From the NCBI RefSeq assembly GCF_000186865.1, contig NW_008705575.1:739424-803423 (forward strand): 64,000 bases of DNA, read 5' to 3'. This DNA comes from Aureococcus anophagefferens. Its lineage: Eukaryota > Sar > Pelagophyceae > Pelagomonadales > Pelagomonadaceae. Under the pieces are notes generated by a model. That model saw only the letters and a program-made list of their open reading frames with translations. It ran no database searches and was not told the origin of the DNA. Below, one piece after another: positions 1 to 8,345 of the stretch (position 1 is the first letter of the stretch; each line of letters starts with the position of its first letter). A program made the position numbers and the translations under genes.

Positions 1-306
1 GGGGAGCCGGGGGCGGCGCGCGAACGTTCAAGATCCAGTCCAGCAACCCTATCGCTCGCCCGGGGGCCGGCGCGCGCGCGCGGTCGCGAGATTTCGCGCG
101 GGCCGGTTACGCACCGACGTCTTAGGCGCGCGCGGCGCCTGGAGCGCCGAAGCGCTCGCGAGCAGTGCACAGAGAGCCATTGCGCGAGCCATTGCGATGG
201 ATTGCGTCGTCAGCGTCAAGCGTGGCCGGGGATCGGGTCATCCGTGCCGAGGCTCTTGCGGCAAGACCGGCATGATGGTCTTGACCTGAGGCACGTCTCC
301 GTGCTG
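1..306. other. 5' flank of the first gene
   Basis: GC-rich sequence upstream of the ubiquitin-ligase start. It probably holds the promoter and 5' UTR. I see no TATA-like box, repeat or coding stretch that I can defend. An in-frame ATG-less extension runs back to about 202, but its composition does not look like the protein that follows. Confidence 0.4.
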
Positions 307-1680
307 ATGGCCTCCTTCGAGGAAGACTCCGACCTCCAGGAGGAGTCGGACGACTACAGCTACGAGTCCGGGGAGGACGACAACGCCTCCGACTCGGAGG
401 CGGAGACGTCGCCGCCGCAGCAGCCCTACCCGGTGTCCTTGTCGGAAGAGGAGGTCGCGTCGGAGGCGCGCCGCCGCGCGACGGCCGTGCAGCGCGCCCT
501 CGGCTGCTCGGCCTTCGCGGCGCGCGTCGCGCTGCGCCTCGGCCGCTGGCAGCACGCCGCGGCCGTCCGCGACGCCGCGGCGCCGGACGCGGCGGCCGCG
601 GACGACGGGAACTCGTGCGCCGTCTGCTACGGCGACGGCCTCGCGCTCGTCGCCAACGAGCGCTGCGGCCACGGCTTCTGCGGCGACTGCTGGCGCGGCT
701 TCCTCGCCGTGGCGCCGGGCCTCGACGCCGGCTGCCCGTCCGCGGGCTGCGGTCGGCTGCCGTCCGACGCCGTCGTCGCGCGCGTCTTCGGCGCGGATTC
801 CCCGGAGGCGGCGCGGCGCGCGGCGCTCTGGGCGAACTCGCTCGTCGACGACGGGGCCGACGCGCGCTGGTGCCCGCGGGGCTGCGGCCGCGCCGTGCTC
901 TTCGACGCGTCGGGCGACGCCGCGCGGTGCGCGGAAGCGCGGTGCGACTGCGACGACTCCAACCGCTTCTGCGGCCGCTGCGGCCTCGACGCCCACGCGC
1001 CGGCGACCTGCGAGGACGCCGTCACGTGGGTGCGCAAGCGCGAGGAGGACGCGACCGTCGCCGCGGACGCCGCGGTCGCGGCCAAAGTAAAACGATGCCC
1101 GAACCCGGCGTGCGGCTGCGCCGTCGAGAAGAACGGCGGCTGCAACTACATGCGCTGCGCGTCCTGCCGCGAGTTCTGGTGCTGGCACTGCGGCGCCTGG
1201 GGCGGCGGGCCGAGCCGCCGCGACCCGCCGCACCACCTCTTCTTCTGCAACGACCCCGCGACGTCCTTCGCGACGCTGGAGGACGACGGCCGCTACGCGT
1301 TCTACTCGGAGCGGAGCGCGGCCCACGGCGCCTCGCGCGCCTTCGCAACGACGCAGCTCGAGAAGTCCCACAAGCTGGCGAAAAAAATCGCCGCCGGGTC
1401 CGCGGACCCGGACGCGAGCTTCCTGCCGAACGCCGTGGCGCTCGTCGTCCGCTGCCGCGCGACGCTCGAGTGGTCCTACTGCTTCGCCTACTACGAGCGC
1501 GACGACGACAAGCGCCGGCTCTTCGCCTTCGCGCAGAAGCAGCTCGAGACCTTCACGGAGGAGCTCAGCGGCCTGACGGAGCAGAAGGCCGCGGACGTCG
1601 CGGACGCGCGGCGCCGCATCGTCTTCCTCGCGGCCGCGCTGACCAAGTACCGCGCGAACATCGCCGACTGGGGCGCGTAA
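307..1680 (+). CDS. Ariadne-type RBR E3 ubiquitin ligase
   Basis: RING-between-RING ubiquitin ligase of 457 residues. Ubiquitin is passed from an E2 to a catalytic Cys on the ligase and then to the substrate. After an acidic N-terminal tail come RING1 (about residues 103-150), the IBR zinc domain (about 188-238) and RING2 (about 263-300). RING2 contains EKNGGCNYM, where Cys279 aligns with the catalytic Cys of human ARIH1. The C-terminal third matches the autoinhibitory Ariadne domain (RCRATLEWSYCFAYY, ELSGL, RRRIVFL), which separates this family from parkin-like RBR proteins. I chose the ATG at 307 because it opens the acidic leader typical of the family; the open frame continues upstream without recognisable sequence. 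It converges on the next gene with only 16 bp between stops. Likely partners are cullin-RING ligases, by family knowledge. Confidence 0.93.
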   Translation: MASFEEDSDLQEESDDYSYESGEDDNASDSEAETSPPQQPYPVSLSEEEVASEARRRATAVQRALGCSAFAARVALRLGRWQHAAAVRDAAAPDAAAADDGNSCAVCYGDGLALVANERCGHGFCGDCWRGFLAVAPGLDAGCPSAGCGRLPSDAVVARVFGADSPEAARRAALWANSLVDDGADARWCPRGCGRAVLFDASGDAARCAEARCDCDDSNRFCGRCGLDAHAPATCEDAVTWVRKREEDATVAADAAVAAKVKRCPNPACGCAVEKNGGCNYMRCASCREFWCWHCGAWGGGPSRRDPPHHLFFCNDPATSFATLEDDGRYAFYSERSAAHGASRAFATTQLEKSHKLAKKIAAGSADPDASFLPNAVALVVRCRATLEWSYCFAYYERDDDKRRLFAFAQKQLETFTEELSGLTEQKAADVADARRRIVFLAAALTKYRANIADWGA

Positions 1681-1696
1681 CGTGTGTGTGTGTGTG
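1681..1696. terminator. TG-repeat spacer between convergent genes
   Basis: The whole gap between two facing stop codons is a (TG)n tract starting GTGTGTGTGTG. Similar TG/CA tracts lie near 4566, 10104 and 60290, again between facing genes. A 3'-end-processing role is inference. Confidence 0.35.
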
Positions 1697-3061
1697 TTAC
1701 AGCGCGCGCGCGCTTTTGAGCTTGCCGTCGAGCTCGCCGGCTTTGTCGAGGGGGACGAGGCCCGGCGCGCCGTCGTTGAGGCCGCCGACGTACTCGTCGC
1801 CGATCCAGACCGCGGGCACGGACGTGCGGCCCGTGCGCTTGCCGAGCCTCGCCCGGAGCGCCGCGCCGTCCTCGCGCTCGTCGAGCGCGATCTCCGTGTA
1901 CGTCGCCCCCTTGTCGTCCAACAGCTCCTTCGCCTTCTTGCAAAAGGGGCACGACGTGAACGTGTACATGGTCACGCCGCCGTTGCCGAGCGCGGCGTCG
2001 ATGGACGCGTCGACGGCGGCCGCGTCGAAGTCGCCCGCGACCGTCTCCGCGACGAACTGCTTGAAGCCCGCCGCGTATTTTTGCGTGGCGCCGCTCAGCT
2101 GCTGCGTGAACGAGTCCTCGTCGGCCCAGGCCGACGGCTCGCCCGTCCAGCCGTCGGCCTCGGCCTCGGGCAGCGCGCCCAGCGCCCGCGCGGCGGCGAC
2201 GAGCGGGCCCGCGATGGGGTCCTGCGTGCCCAGGGGCGACGCGGCCTTCTTTGTGGCTTCGTCCTCGCCGCGCGACGTCGTAGCGGTGGCCTTTGACGGG
2301 CTGACATTCTCCTTTTTTCGCGACAGCGGCCCCGGCGGCCCCGCGCGGAAGAGCTGGCGCACGCCCTCGGCCGCGGACACGTCCCAGCTCTCGAGGTGCC
2401 GCACGACCACGACCTCGTCCTCCCGTACGTCCAGCACGTGCTCGACGCCCCAGGGCCAGGCGAGCACGGGCTGCCAGGGCAGCGCGAGGCGCAGCTTCAC
2501 CATGAGCTTCGTCGTGTAGCTCGACGCCGTCCGCTCCGTGCCGAGCGTCCGGATGCTCGCGTCGCTAATGAAACCGCCGCCCAGATTCGCCAAATTCTCC
2601 TCGAAGCGCGCGCGGCCCTTGAAGGACACGAATGGGTCCGCGAACTCGCAGTCGTCGTCGTAGCACGCCGCGTCCATGATTCCCGTGAGGAAGTAGGGGC
2701 CGTCGGCGCCCTCGTAGTCCGCGGCGAGGCGCTTGCAGGCCTCGTCGACGGACCGCGGCGGCTGCGCCGTCGACAGCGGCGCCGCCGGCGCGCCCTTCGT
2801 CAGCGCCGCGGCCTTGCCGAAGAGCTCGGCGGCGAACCACGCGCCCTTGACGCCGAGGCTCGGCTCGTCGTCCGTCGGGCCGGCGCGGCGCGCGGAGCGC
2901 AGCGTGTGCGTCGTTTTGGGGGAGAAGGCGGTTGCGCAGGCAAGCAGCGCGGCTGTGGCGAGCATTGCTGCGCTGCGGGTCAACGCCTGCGACGAGCGGC
3001 CCATGCTGCGGTGGCGCTTCGAGCGGCCCATGCGCATGCTGCCGTGGCCGAAATTCACCAT
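1697..3061 (-). CDS. plastid DUF2358-glutaredoxin fusion protein
   Basis: Predicted 454-residue plastid protein joining two domains. After a signal-peptide-like leader ending ATAFSPK (a heterokont plastid cleavage motif with Phe), a DUF2358 domain follows (YDDDCEFADPFVSFKGRARFEENLANL is its core, quoted in part: DCEFADPFVSFKGRARF). A Ser/Lys-rich linker leads to a C-terminal glutaredoxin with the dithiol motif CPFC, then TSVPAVWIGDEYVGG, the cis-Pro and glutathione-binding region. Glutaredoxins reduce disulfides or mixed glutathione disulfides; DUF2358 is a SnoaL-like fold of unknown role in plastid proteins. The start at 3061 precedes the leader; the frame stays open further upstream but over the MsrA gene. 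It lies 35 bp behind MsrA on the same strand, so the two redox genes may be co-expressed. Confidence 0.8.
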   Translation of the reverse strand: MVNFGHGSMRMGRSKRHRSMGRSSQALTRSAAMLATAALLACATAFSPKTTHTLRSARRAGPTDDEPSLGVKGAWFAAELFGKAAALTKGAPAAPLSTAQPPRSVDEACKRLAADYEGADGPYFLTGIMDAACYDDDCEFADPFVSFKGRARFEENLANLGGGFISDASIRTLGTERTASSYTTKLMVKLRLALPWQPVLAWPWGVEHVLDVREDEVVVVRHLESWDVSAAEGVRQLFRAGPPGPLSRKKENVSPSKATATTSRGEDEATKKAASPLGTQDPIAGPLVAAARALGALPEAEADGWTGEPSAWADEDSFTQQLSGATQKYAAGFKQFVAETVAGDFDAAAVDASIDAALGNGGVTMYTFTSCPFCKKAKELLDDKGATYTEIALDEREDGAALRARLGKRTGRTSVPAVWIGDEYVGGLNDGAPGLVPLDKAGELDGKLKSARAL

Positions 3062-3096
3062 AGAGTCAACCTGGTGATGTTGCCGCAAAATTCCTC

Positions 3097-3783
3097 TTAC
3101 CCATAGCAGCGTATCTCGTCCGTGCAGCCCCTGGCCGCCGACTGCGGCCGGCCGAAGCGGCCGCCGTTCTCCAGGTAGCGCTGGTGGACGGCCTCCGCGG
3201 GCCAGAAGACCGCGGCGCGCTTCACCTCTGTGACGACTTTTCGACCGCTGGATTGCCAGGACCGGTCCTCGACATCGAACGCCTCCTCGGCGTCGCGGAG
3301 CTGCGCGTCGCTGTGACAATACATGCCCGTCCTGTAGTTCGTGCCGCGGTCGCGGCCGACGCGATTGAGCGTCGTGGGATCGCCGACGACGTCGAACAGC
3401 ACGGCCGCGAGGCGCGCGAACGACACGATTTCCGGCGAATATTTCACGAGCACGGCCTCCGTGTGGCCGGTGGTTTCGTCGCACACGTCCGCGTACGTCG
3501 GCCGCTCGGCGTGGCCGTGCGTGTAGCCGACGACCGAGTCGACGACGCCGGGCTCCCGGTCGAACGCGAGCTGCAGACCCCAGAAGTAGCCGCCGCCGAA
3601 GGTCGCGACGGCCAGTCCGTCGTGAGTTGTGGACGGAAAGGGCTTGCCGGCCTCCGCGTACGCTGCCGCGTCGTCGCAAAGAGATGCAGCAATGGGTGCT
3701 GGTCTTCGCACCTGCTGCCGCAAGAAACCGCGCGCAAGCGATGCGCATGCAATCAACATCCACTGCGGCTTCATGCGCGCCAT
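3097..3783 (-). CDS. msrA-like: MsrA-like peptide methionine sulfoxide reductase lacking its catalytic Cys
   Basis: A 228-residue protein with the MsrA fold: GGGYFWGLQLAFDREPGV, VVGYTHGHAERPTYADVC, TGHTEAV, DPTTLNRVGRDRGTNYRTG and a C-terminal CYG. MsrA normally reduces methionine-S-sulfoxide with the Cys of GCFWG, or selenocysteine in some algae. Here that residue is Tyr66 (TAC at 3586-3588), so normal catalysis should be lost. Two C-terminal cysteines of the resolving region remain. The N-terminus (MKPQWMLIACASLARGF) resembles a signal/plastid leader. The start at 3783 is the ATG that opens this leader. It diverges from PEN-2 across 207 bp. The substitution could be a real inactive paralogue or a one-base sequence error (TGC to TAC). 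Confidence 0.85.
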   Translation of the reverse strand: MARMKPQWMLIACASLARGFLRQQVRRPAPIAASLCDDAAAYAEAGKPFPSTTHDGLAVATFGGGYFWGLQLAFDREPGVVDSVVGYTHGHAERPTYADVCDETTGHTEAVLVKYSPEIVSFARLAAVLFDVVGDPTTLNRVGRDRGTNYRTGMYCHSDAQLRDAEEAFDVEDRSWQSSGRKVVTEVKRAAVFWPAEAVHQRYLENGGRFGRPQSAARGCTDEIRCYG

Positions 3784-3990
3784 CGGCGGCTGCTGCGCGC
3801 CCCCAGTCGCGCGTCCTTGCAGCCCTTCAACGTCAGGAGAGCTGTTAGCTTGAAGGCCAAGCTGCAGTGGCAAAAGGGCTTGCCGCTCGCCACAAGGCGG
3901 GCGCGCGCGCCGCCGTCGGCGCCGTCTACGCCGCCCAGAGCGCCCCGCACAGCTTCGCGCGGGGCGCCCACGAACCACCAACCCCAAAAA

Positions 3991-4332
3991 ATGTCGAACA
4001 CGGCGACGCACGGCATGACGGACGAGGGCCTGCGGCGGCGGCGCAAGCCCCTGGACTACCTGCCGGAGCCGAAGCTGCGGGACGCCGACATCGCGCGGCG
4101 CATGTTCCTCGTCGGGTCCTGCCTGCTGCCCGTCATCTGGCTCGTCTGCGTGGCCCGCTTCTGGCGGGCCCTCGCGGCCGCGCCGTCGGGCGCGGAGGCC
4201 GAGGAGCTGCGGACCTGGGTCCTCCGGTCCGCCGTCGGCCTCGCGTGCGCCGTCGCCATTTTCACGGCGTGGACGATCATCTTCCAGACCAAGTACGAGG
4301 CCTGGGGCCTGGAGTTCCTGCTCGTGACCTGA
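3991..4332 (+). CDS. PEN2: gamma-secretase subunit PEN-2
   Basis: A 113-residue membrane protein matching PEN-2, the small activating subunit of the gamma-secretase intramembrane protease (with presenilin, nicastrin and APH-1). Family features are clear: ARRMFLVGSCLLPVIWLVC in the first hydrophobic segment, VLRSAVGLACAV opening the second, and WTIIFQTKYEAWG near the C-terminus. PEN-2 is usually about 100 residues, so this is full length with a modest N-terminal extension. The start is at 3991, preceded by AAAA. In plants and algae the complex exists but its substrates are poorly known. The gene diverges from the MsrA-like gene and faces the methyltransferase across 271 bp. Confidence 0.93.
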   Translation: MSNTATHGMTDEGLRRRRKPLDYLPEPKLRDADIARRMFLVGSCLLPVIWLVCVARFWRALAAAPSGAEAEELRTWVLRSAVGLACAVAIFTAWTIIFQTKYEAWGLEFLLVT

Positions 4333-4603
4333 CGCGCGAACGCCGCGTCCGCGCGACGCCGGACGCGAGAGGGAGCGGAGGACGAACCCCCGACATTTTG
4401 CACGTCAGTGGTATTAGCGCTCGCGCGCTCCATGACCGGAACTTCAAATCTATACCCAAATTTCCGACGCTCGATGTCGCTTCACGCGTCGCGCGCCATC
4501 GCGCCGAGCTCCGTCGACGCGCGGCCCCCGCGCAGGCCTGCGCCGTTTTGTTCGTCTTCCGATCTCTGTGTGTGTAAAATTTTGTTGTCTCTTCGCTTCC
4601 CAA

Positions 4604-5877
4604 CTATCGTCGCTTAAAGGAGAAGGTCCGCGAGTTGCCCGCGTAGGCCGCGCAGTCGTAGCGGGAGAGCTGGGCGCGGGACAGGTCCGCGAGCTCGCGC
4701 TTCGCGAAGCCGTCGGCCTCGTAGGGCGGCGCCTCGACGTCGGCCCCCGCGGGCGCGTAGGCCGGGTTGCCCCAGGTCTCCCAGTTGTGGCCGCAGCACC
4801 CGTTCCAGGCCTCGCCGACGACGACGTATTCCGATATATTCGGCAGCACGCGCCAGCCTGGGCAGGAAAAGGGTGCGAAATTCCCAACTTCGAAGGCTCC
4901 TATCTCGGTCGTTTTCCGCTCGTTTCGGCTGATTTTTGGACGAGCGATCATCTCTCGGAGCGCTCTCGAAGCGTGGGTGCTGTTTCCGAAACGTGCGCGC
5001 GCGGAAAACTCACGTTGAAGCGACGTTGAATCACCCTTTTCCTGCCCTGGCGCCAGCTTGACGTCCAGTCCACGCCCATGGGCATCCAGGCGACGAGCGC
5101 GACGTGCGCGCCGTCGGCCGCCGCCTCCGCCGAGGCCGCCTTCACCTCGTGGCGCGGCGCGAAGCGCCACTGCCCGGAGTCCGTCGCGACGACGTTGACC
5201 GCGCGTTCCGCGCCGAGCTTCTTCAGCGCGCGCCGGAGGAAGAACGACAGCCGCCCGTCGCCCGCGCCGACTTCGACGACCTCGAGGACCTCGACGCCGC
5301 GCTCGTCGCGCGCGGCCGCCAGGTGCGCCGCGAGGCCGTCGACGTAGTCCTTCGTCCAGAAGTCGTAGATCTCGTGGTTCTCGCAGTAGCTATTGAACTC
5401 GCTGCGGCCGACGACGCTGCAGCCCGCGAGCTCGAGCAGATCTTCGTACGACGCGGCCGCCGTCGACGCCTCCACGGTCGCCTGGAGCTCGCGGAGCCTC
5501 GCGTCCTCGGCCGCCGCGTCGTCGTTCGCGAGGTCCCACTGCTGCAACTGGAAAATCTGGCGCAGCTCCTGGAGCGTCGGCAGCGACTCCGGGTGCGCGC
5601 GGAATCGCTGCGCCGCCGCGACGTACGTCCGGCTGCCGCGGTAGCGCCGGTCCATGTGGTCCTTGCGCAGCCAGCTCCGCAGCCGCGTGCACTCGGCGAT
5701 GACGCGCAGGTCGTCGACGGTCTCCGACGGCGCGACGAGCGAGCGCCGCAGGATGCGCTCGGCGTCCGCGGGCGCGCGGTCCGCCAGCGCGATGGACCGC
5801 GCCATCTCGCAGAGGTAGGCCCGCGCGACGCCCTTCGGCGCGAGGCGCGCGAGGCGCAGCAGCGCGCCGTCGGCCAT
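4604..5877 (-). CDS. SAM-dependent methyltransferase interrupted by introner 1
   Basis: Two exons, 5058-5877 and 4604-4857, join in frame to 357 residues across an introner intron (4858-5057 under the exact-restoration model). The protein has a class I methyltransferase motif I (EVVEVGAGDGRLSFFL) about two-thirds along, then DWTSSW continuing across the splice into RVLPNISEYVVVGEAWNG. The N-terminal half is helical and unrecognised. The substrate is unknown; small-molecule or protein substrates are both possible. ATG 5877 is the only in-frame Met ahead of the conserved part. It diverges from the arylsulfatase across 168 bp. Without removal of the intron the frame runs into unrelated sequence, so splicing is needed. 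Confidence 0.75.
4858..5049 (-). mobile_element. introner element, copy 1
   Basis: A 192-bp element in the sense orientation of its host gene. Read on the minus strand it starts CA then GGGCAGGAAAAGGGTG and ends with the exact inverted repeat CACCCTTTTCCTGCCC then AG. It is flanked by the 8-bp direct repeat GCTGGCGC (4850-4857 and 5050-5057), a target-site duplication. The terminal AG serves as 3' splice site. It differs from copy 3 at seven positions by my count. This is the structure of the DNA-transposon-like introners described from Aureococcus and Micromonas. Confidence 0.93.
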
Positions 5878-6045
5878 GAGCGCTGGCGCGTTGCACGCGC
5901 TGGCTCCGGCTCTGCGCGCGGCGACGATGCGCTGGCTCTCGAAGCTGTGGATCGAGACTGCCGCAAAAGGTTTGGCGAGCACGGCAAGATCATCGGGGTG
6001 CTCTCCGGGCAGCCCCGCTATTCGGTGACCATAAGAGAGACGACG

Positions 6046-7773
6046 ATGGCGCGGGGACTGGCCCGGTGGGCCGGGGCCGCCGCCGTGGCGACGATTTTCG
6101 CCGCCGCGGGCCTCGCCGTCGTCCTGACGAACGGCCGCGCCAGCGCGCCCCTCGCCATGAGCGCCGTCGAGGCGCCGCGCGTCGAGGAGAAGGCGGCCCG
6201 GGTGTCCGTGACGGCCAACGAGGGCGGCGCGCCGGACATCGTGCACATCGTGCTCGACGACATCGGCATGAACGACCTGTGGCACAGCAGCGACCTGCCG
6301 GCGAGCGTCATGACGAACATCAAGGCGCTCCAGGAGGGCGGCGTCGAGCTGTCGAACTACTACGGCCAGAGCTTCTGCACGCCCGCGCGCGCGGCGCTCA
6401 TGTCGGGCAAGTTCATCCACCGCACGGGCTTCGCCGGCGCCGACGTCCACGGCGCCGTCACCTACGAGATCACGGCCTGGTCCAACTTCTCCCTCGCGCG
6501 GTCCACGGAGCACGTCTTCATGTCCGAGACGCTCAAAGCCGCGGGCTACGAGAACCACGGCGTCGGCAAGTGGAACCTGGGCCACTGCAACAGCGCGCTG
6601 CTCCCGACGTCGCGGGGCTTCGATTCCTGGCTCGGCTACTTCGGGGCGGGCATCGGGTACACGTCCCATCTCGTCGAGGCGACGTCCCAAGCGCCGAACG
6701 TCTTCTCCTACGGCGGCGTCAAGTACATGCTCCGCGACATGGTGCGCTGCGACGCGACGTCGGGCGTCTGCAAGGCCGCCACTGACGAGGCCGGCGTCTA
6801 CTCGACGACGCTCATCACGCGGGAGAGCGTCGCTCGCGTGAAAGGCATGGCGAACACGTCGAGCCCGACCTACGTCTACGCGTCGTACCACGGCGTCCAC
6901 GACGACTACGGCGTCAACGACACGCAGTCCGAGGTGCCGCCGGCGGTCATGCTCGCCATCAACGAGGCCACGACCATGGTGCGCCGCAAGAACTTCGCCG
7001 TGGGCATGTATTTCGTCGACGAGGGCGTCGGCGCGCTCGCGCGCGCCTTGGCGACGCACTCGACGGATTATGTGATCGTGCTCCACGCGGACAACGGCGG
7101 CTCGCCCTGCGGCTCCCACTGCGACAGCAACAACCACCCCTACCGGGGCACGAAGTTCTACGACTTCGAGGGCGCCGTCAAATTGCCGTCGCTCGTCTAC
7201 TCGCCGCGCCTCGCGGCGCGCGCGGGCACGTCCTACAACGGCCTCATGCACCACGTCGACTGGCTCGCGACCTTCGCGACGGGCCTGGCCGGCGTCGCCA
7301 TCACCGACGACACCGTCGACTCCCTCGACCACTGGAAGGCGATCCACGCGGGCAACTACAGCGACTACGCGGTCCGCGACACGGTCGCCTTCAGCCTCGG
7401 CGCGACGGAGGCGACGCTCCGCTTCCAGCAGTACAAGTACATGAAGGCGCGGTCCAACTCGTCCTGGTACGACGTCGACCGCGAGATCGTCAACGAGATC
7501 TTCCTCTGCATGAACAGCGGCGAGGACTACTTCCTCTTCGACGTCGAGACGGACCCCTACGAGCGGCACAACCTCTTCTACAACCCGGCCTACGCCGAGA
7601 CGGTCCAGATGCTCGACGCCATGTACATGGACCTCTACGCGACGCAGCACGTCGAGCGGACGAACCCCGTCGCGGAGCCCATGGACGCGGCGACGAAGGC
7701 CGCGTTCATCGACTCCACGCCCGCGAAGGAGCAGGTCAAGTACGTCCTCCCCTGGGGCTGCGACCTCTCCTAG
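6046..7773 (+). CDS. arylsulfatase (sulfatase S1 family)
   Basis: A 575-residue sulfatase with an N-terminal hydrophobic anchor or signal (about residues 1-30). Metal-binding residues appear in DIVHIVLDDIGMND. The formylglycine motif is CTPARAALMSGKF (CxPxR), whose Cys is oxidised post-translationally to the catalytic residue. Further family blocks are GYENHGVGKWNLGHC, YASYHGVHDDY and DYVIVLHADNGG followed by NNHPYRGTKFYDFEG. It matches arylsulfatase B/I/J-like enzymes that hydrolyse sulfate esters of polysaccharides or small molecules. It is probably secreted or lumenal, where it could salvage sulfate or remodel sulfated glycans. It faces the next gene with 35 bp between stops. Confidence 0.93.
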   Translation: MARGLARWAGAAAVATIFAAAGLAVVLTNGRASAPLAMSAVEAPRVEEKAARVSVTANEGGAPDIVHIVLDDIGMNDLWHSSDLPASVMTNIKALQEGGVELSNYYGQSFCTPARAALMSGKFIHRTGFAGADVHGAVTYEITAWSNFSLARSTEHVFMSETLKAAGYENHGVGKWNLGHCNSALLPTSRGFDSWLGYFGAGIGYTSHLVEATSQAPNVFSYGGVKYMLRDMVRCDATSGVCKAATDEAGVYSTTLITRESVARVKGMANTSSPTYVYASYHGVHDDYGVNDTQSEVPPAVMLAINEATTMVRRKNFAVGMYFVDEGVGALARALATHSTDYVIVLHADNGGSPCGSHCDSNNHPYRGTKFYDFEGAVKLPSLVYSPRLAARAGTSYNGLMHHVDWLATFATGLAGVAITDDTVDSLDHWKAIHAGNYSDYAVRDTVAFSLGATEATLRFQQYKYMKARSNSSWYDVDREIVNEIFLCMNSGEDYFLFDVETDPYERHNLFYNPAYAETVQMLDAMYMDLYATQHVERTNPVAEPMDAATKAAFIDSTPAKEQVKYVLPWGCDLS

Positions 7774-7808
7774 ACGGCCCTCGTAAGCGACCCTTGTATC
7801 TTCTTACC

Positions 7809-8267
7809 TCAGCAGGCCCAGCCGTTCGCGCCGCTCGCGTACGTCGCCTCGGAGTACGCCTTGCCGCTGAGCCGCTTGCCGCCCTTGGCCGCCGACGTCT
7901 TGTTCTGCGCGTCGCTCAGCACGGCCTTCTGCGCGTCGCTGAGCTTCTTCGTCTTCTTGGGGCCGGCCTTGCCGCGCTTCGCCAGCAGCGCCTTGACGTC
8001 GACGGGCGCGGCCGGCGCGGCCTCGGCCTCCGCGGCCGGCGGCGCGTCGGGCTTCTTGTTGCCGCGGCGCCGCCGCGTCTTCTTGTCCTTGCCCGTGCGC
8101 TCCGGCGAGATGGCCTCGGGCTCCGCCGTCTTCTCCGGCGACGACACGCCGGGCGCCTCGTCCGGCGCGTCCAGCGACAGGTTTTTCAGCGCCGTCTCGC
8201 ACGTCGCAGCTTTCGGGCACTCGGCGCAGTTCTCCGGCGACGGCGCGCATTCTTCGATGGCGGACAT
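7809..8267 (-). CDS. hypothetical Lys/Ala-rich protein
   Basis: A 152-residue protein I do not recognise. It starts MSAIEECAPSPENCAECPKAATC, quoted in part, with a small cluster of four to five cysteines (CAPSPENCAECPKAATC). An acidic-then-basic low-complexity middle follows (KDKKTRRRRGNKK), then Ala/Pro-rich sequence and a Lys-rich C-terminal part. No signal peptide or membrane segment. The codon use matches the neighbouring genes and the tight convergence with the sulfatase supports it being real. The Cys cluster could bind a metal, but this is speculation. Confidence 0.6.
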   Translation of the reverse strand: MSAIEECAPSPENCAECPKAATCETALKNLSLDAPDEAPGVSSPEKTAEPEAISPERTGKDKKTRRRRGNKKPDAPPAAEAEAAPAAPVDVKALLAKRGKAGPKKTKKLSDAQKAVLSDAQNKTSAAKGGKRLSGKAYSEATYASGANGWAC

Positions 8268-8345
8268 GGTGCTGGCAACGGCGGCAGGGCGTGCGCAAGG
8301 GGGGTCTGATTGGGGTCTGATTTTGAACCAACTCGAGCGGCCGCA

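Noticed and set aside
615..2519. Very long Arg-rich open frames overlapping almost every gene
   Set aside because: They are antisense or shifted shadows produced by high GC content; they lack family motifs and have Arg/Ala/Gly-dominated composition.
4990..5030. Internal GTGAGT in introner copies 1 and 3 as 5' splice site
   Set aside because: Using it shifts the frame in copy 1 and includes a stop codon in copy 3, and copy 2 has ATGAGT instead.
4948..7650. 900-codon minus-strand frame over the sulfatase
   Set aside because: Only its last 300 codons (methyltransferase exon 1) are real; the rest is antisense of the sulfatase.
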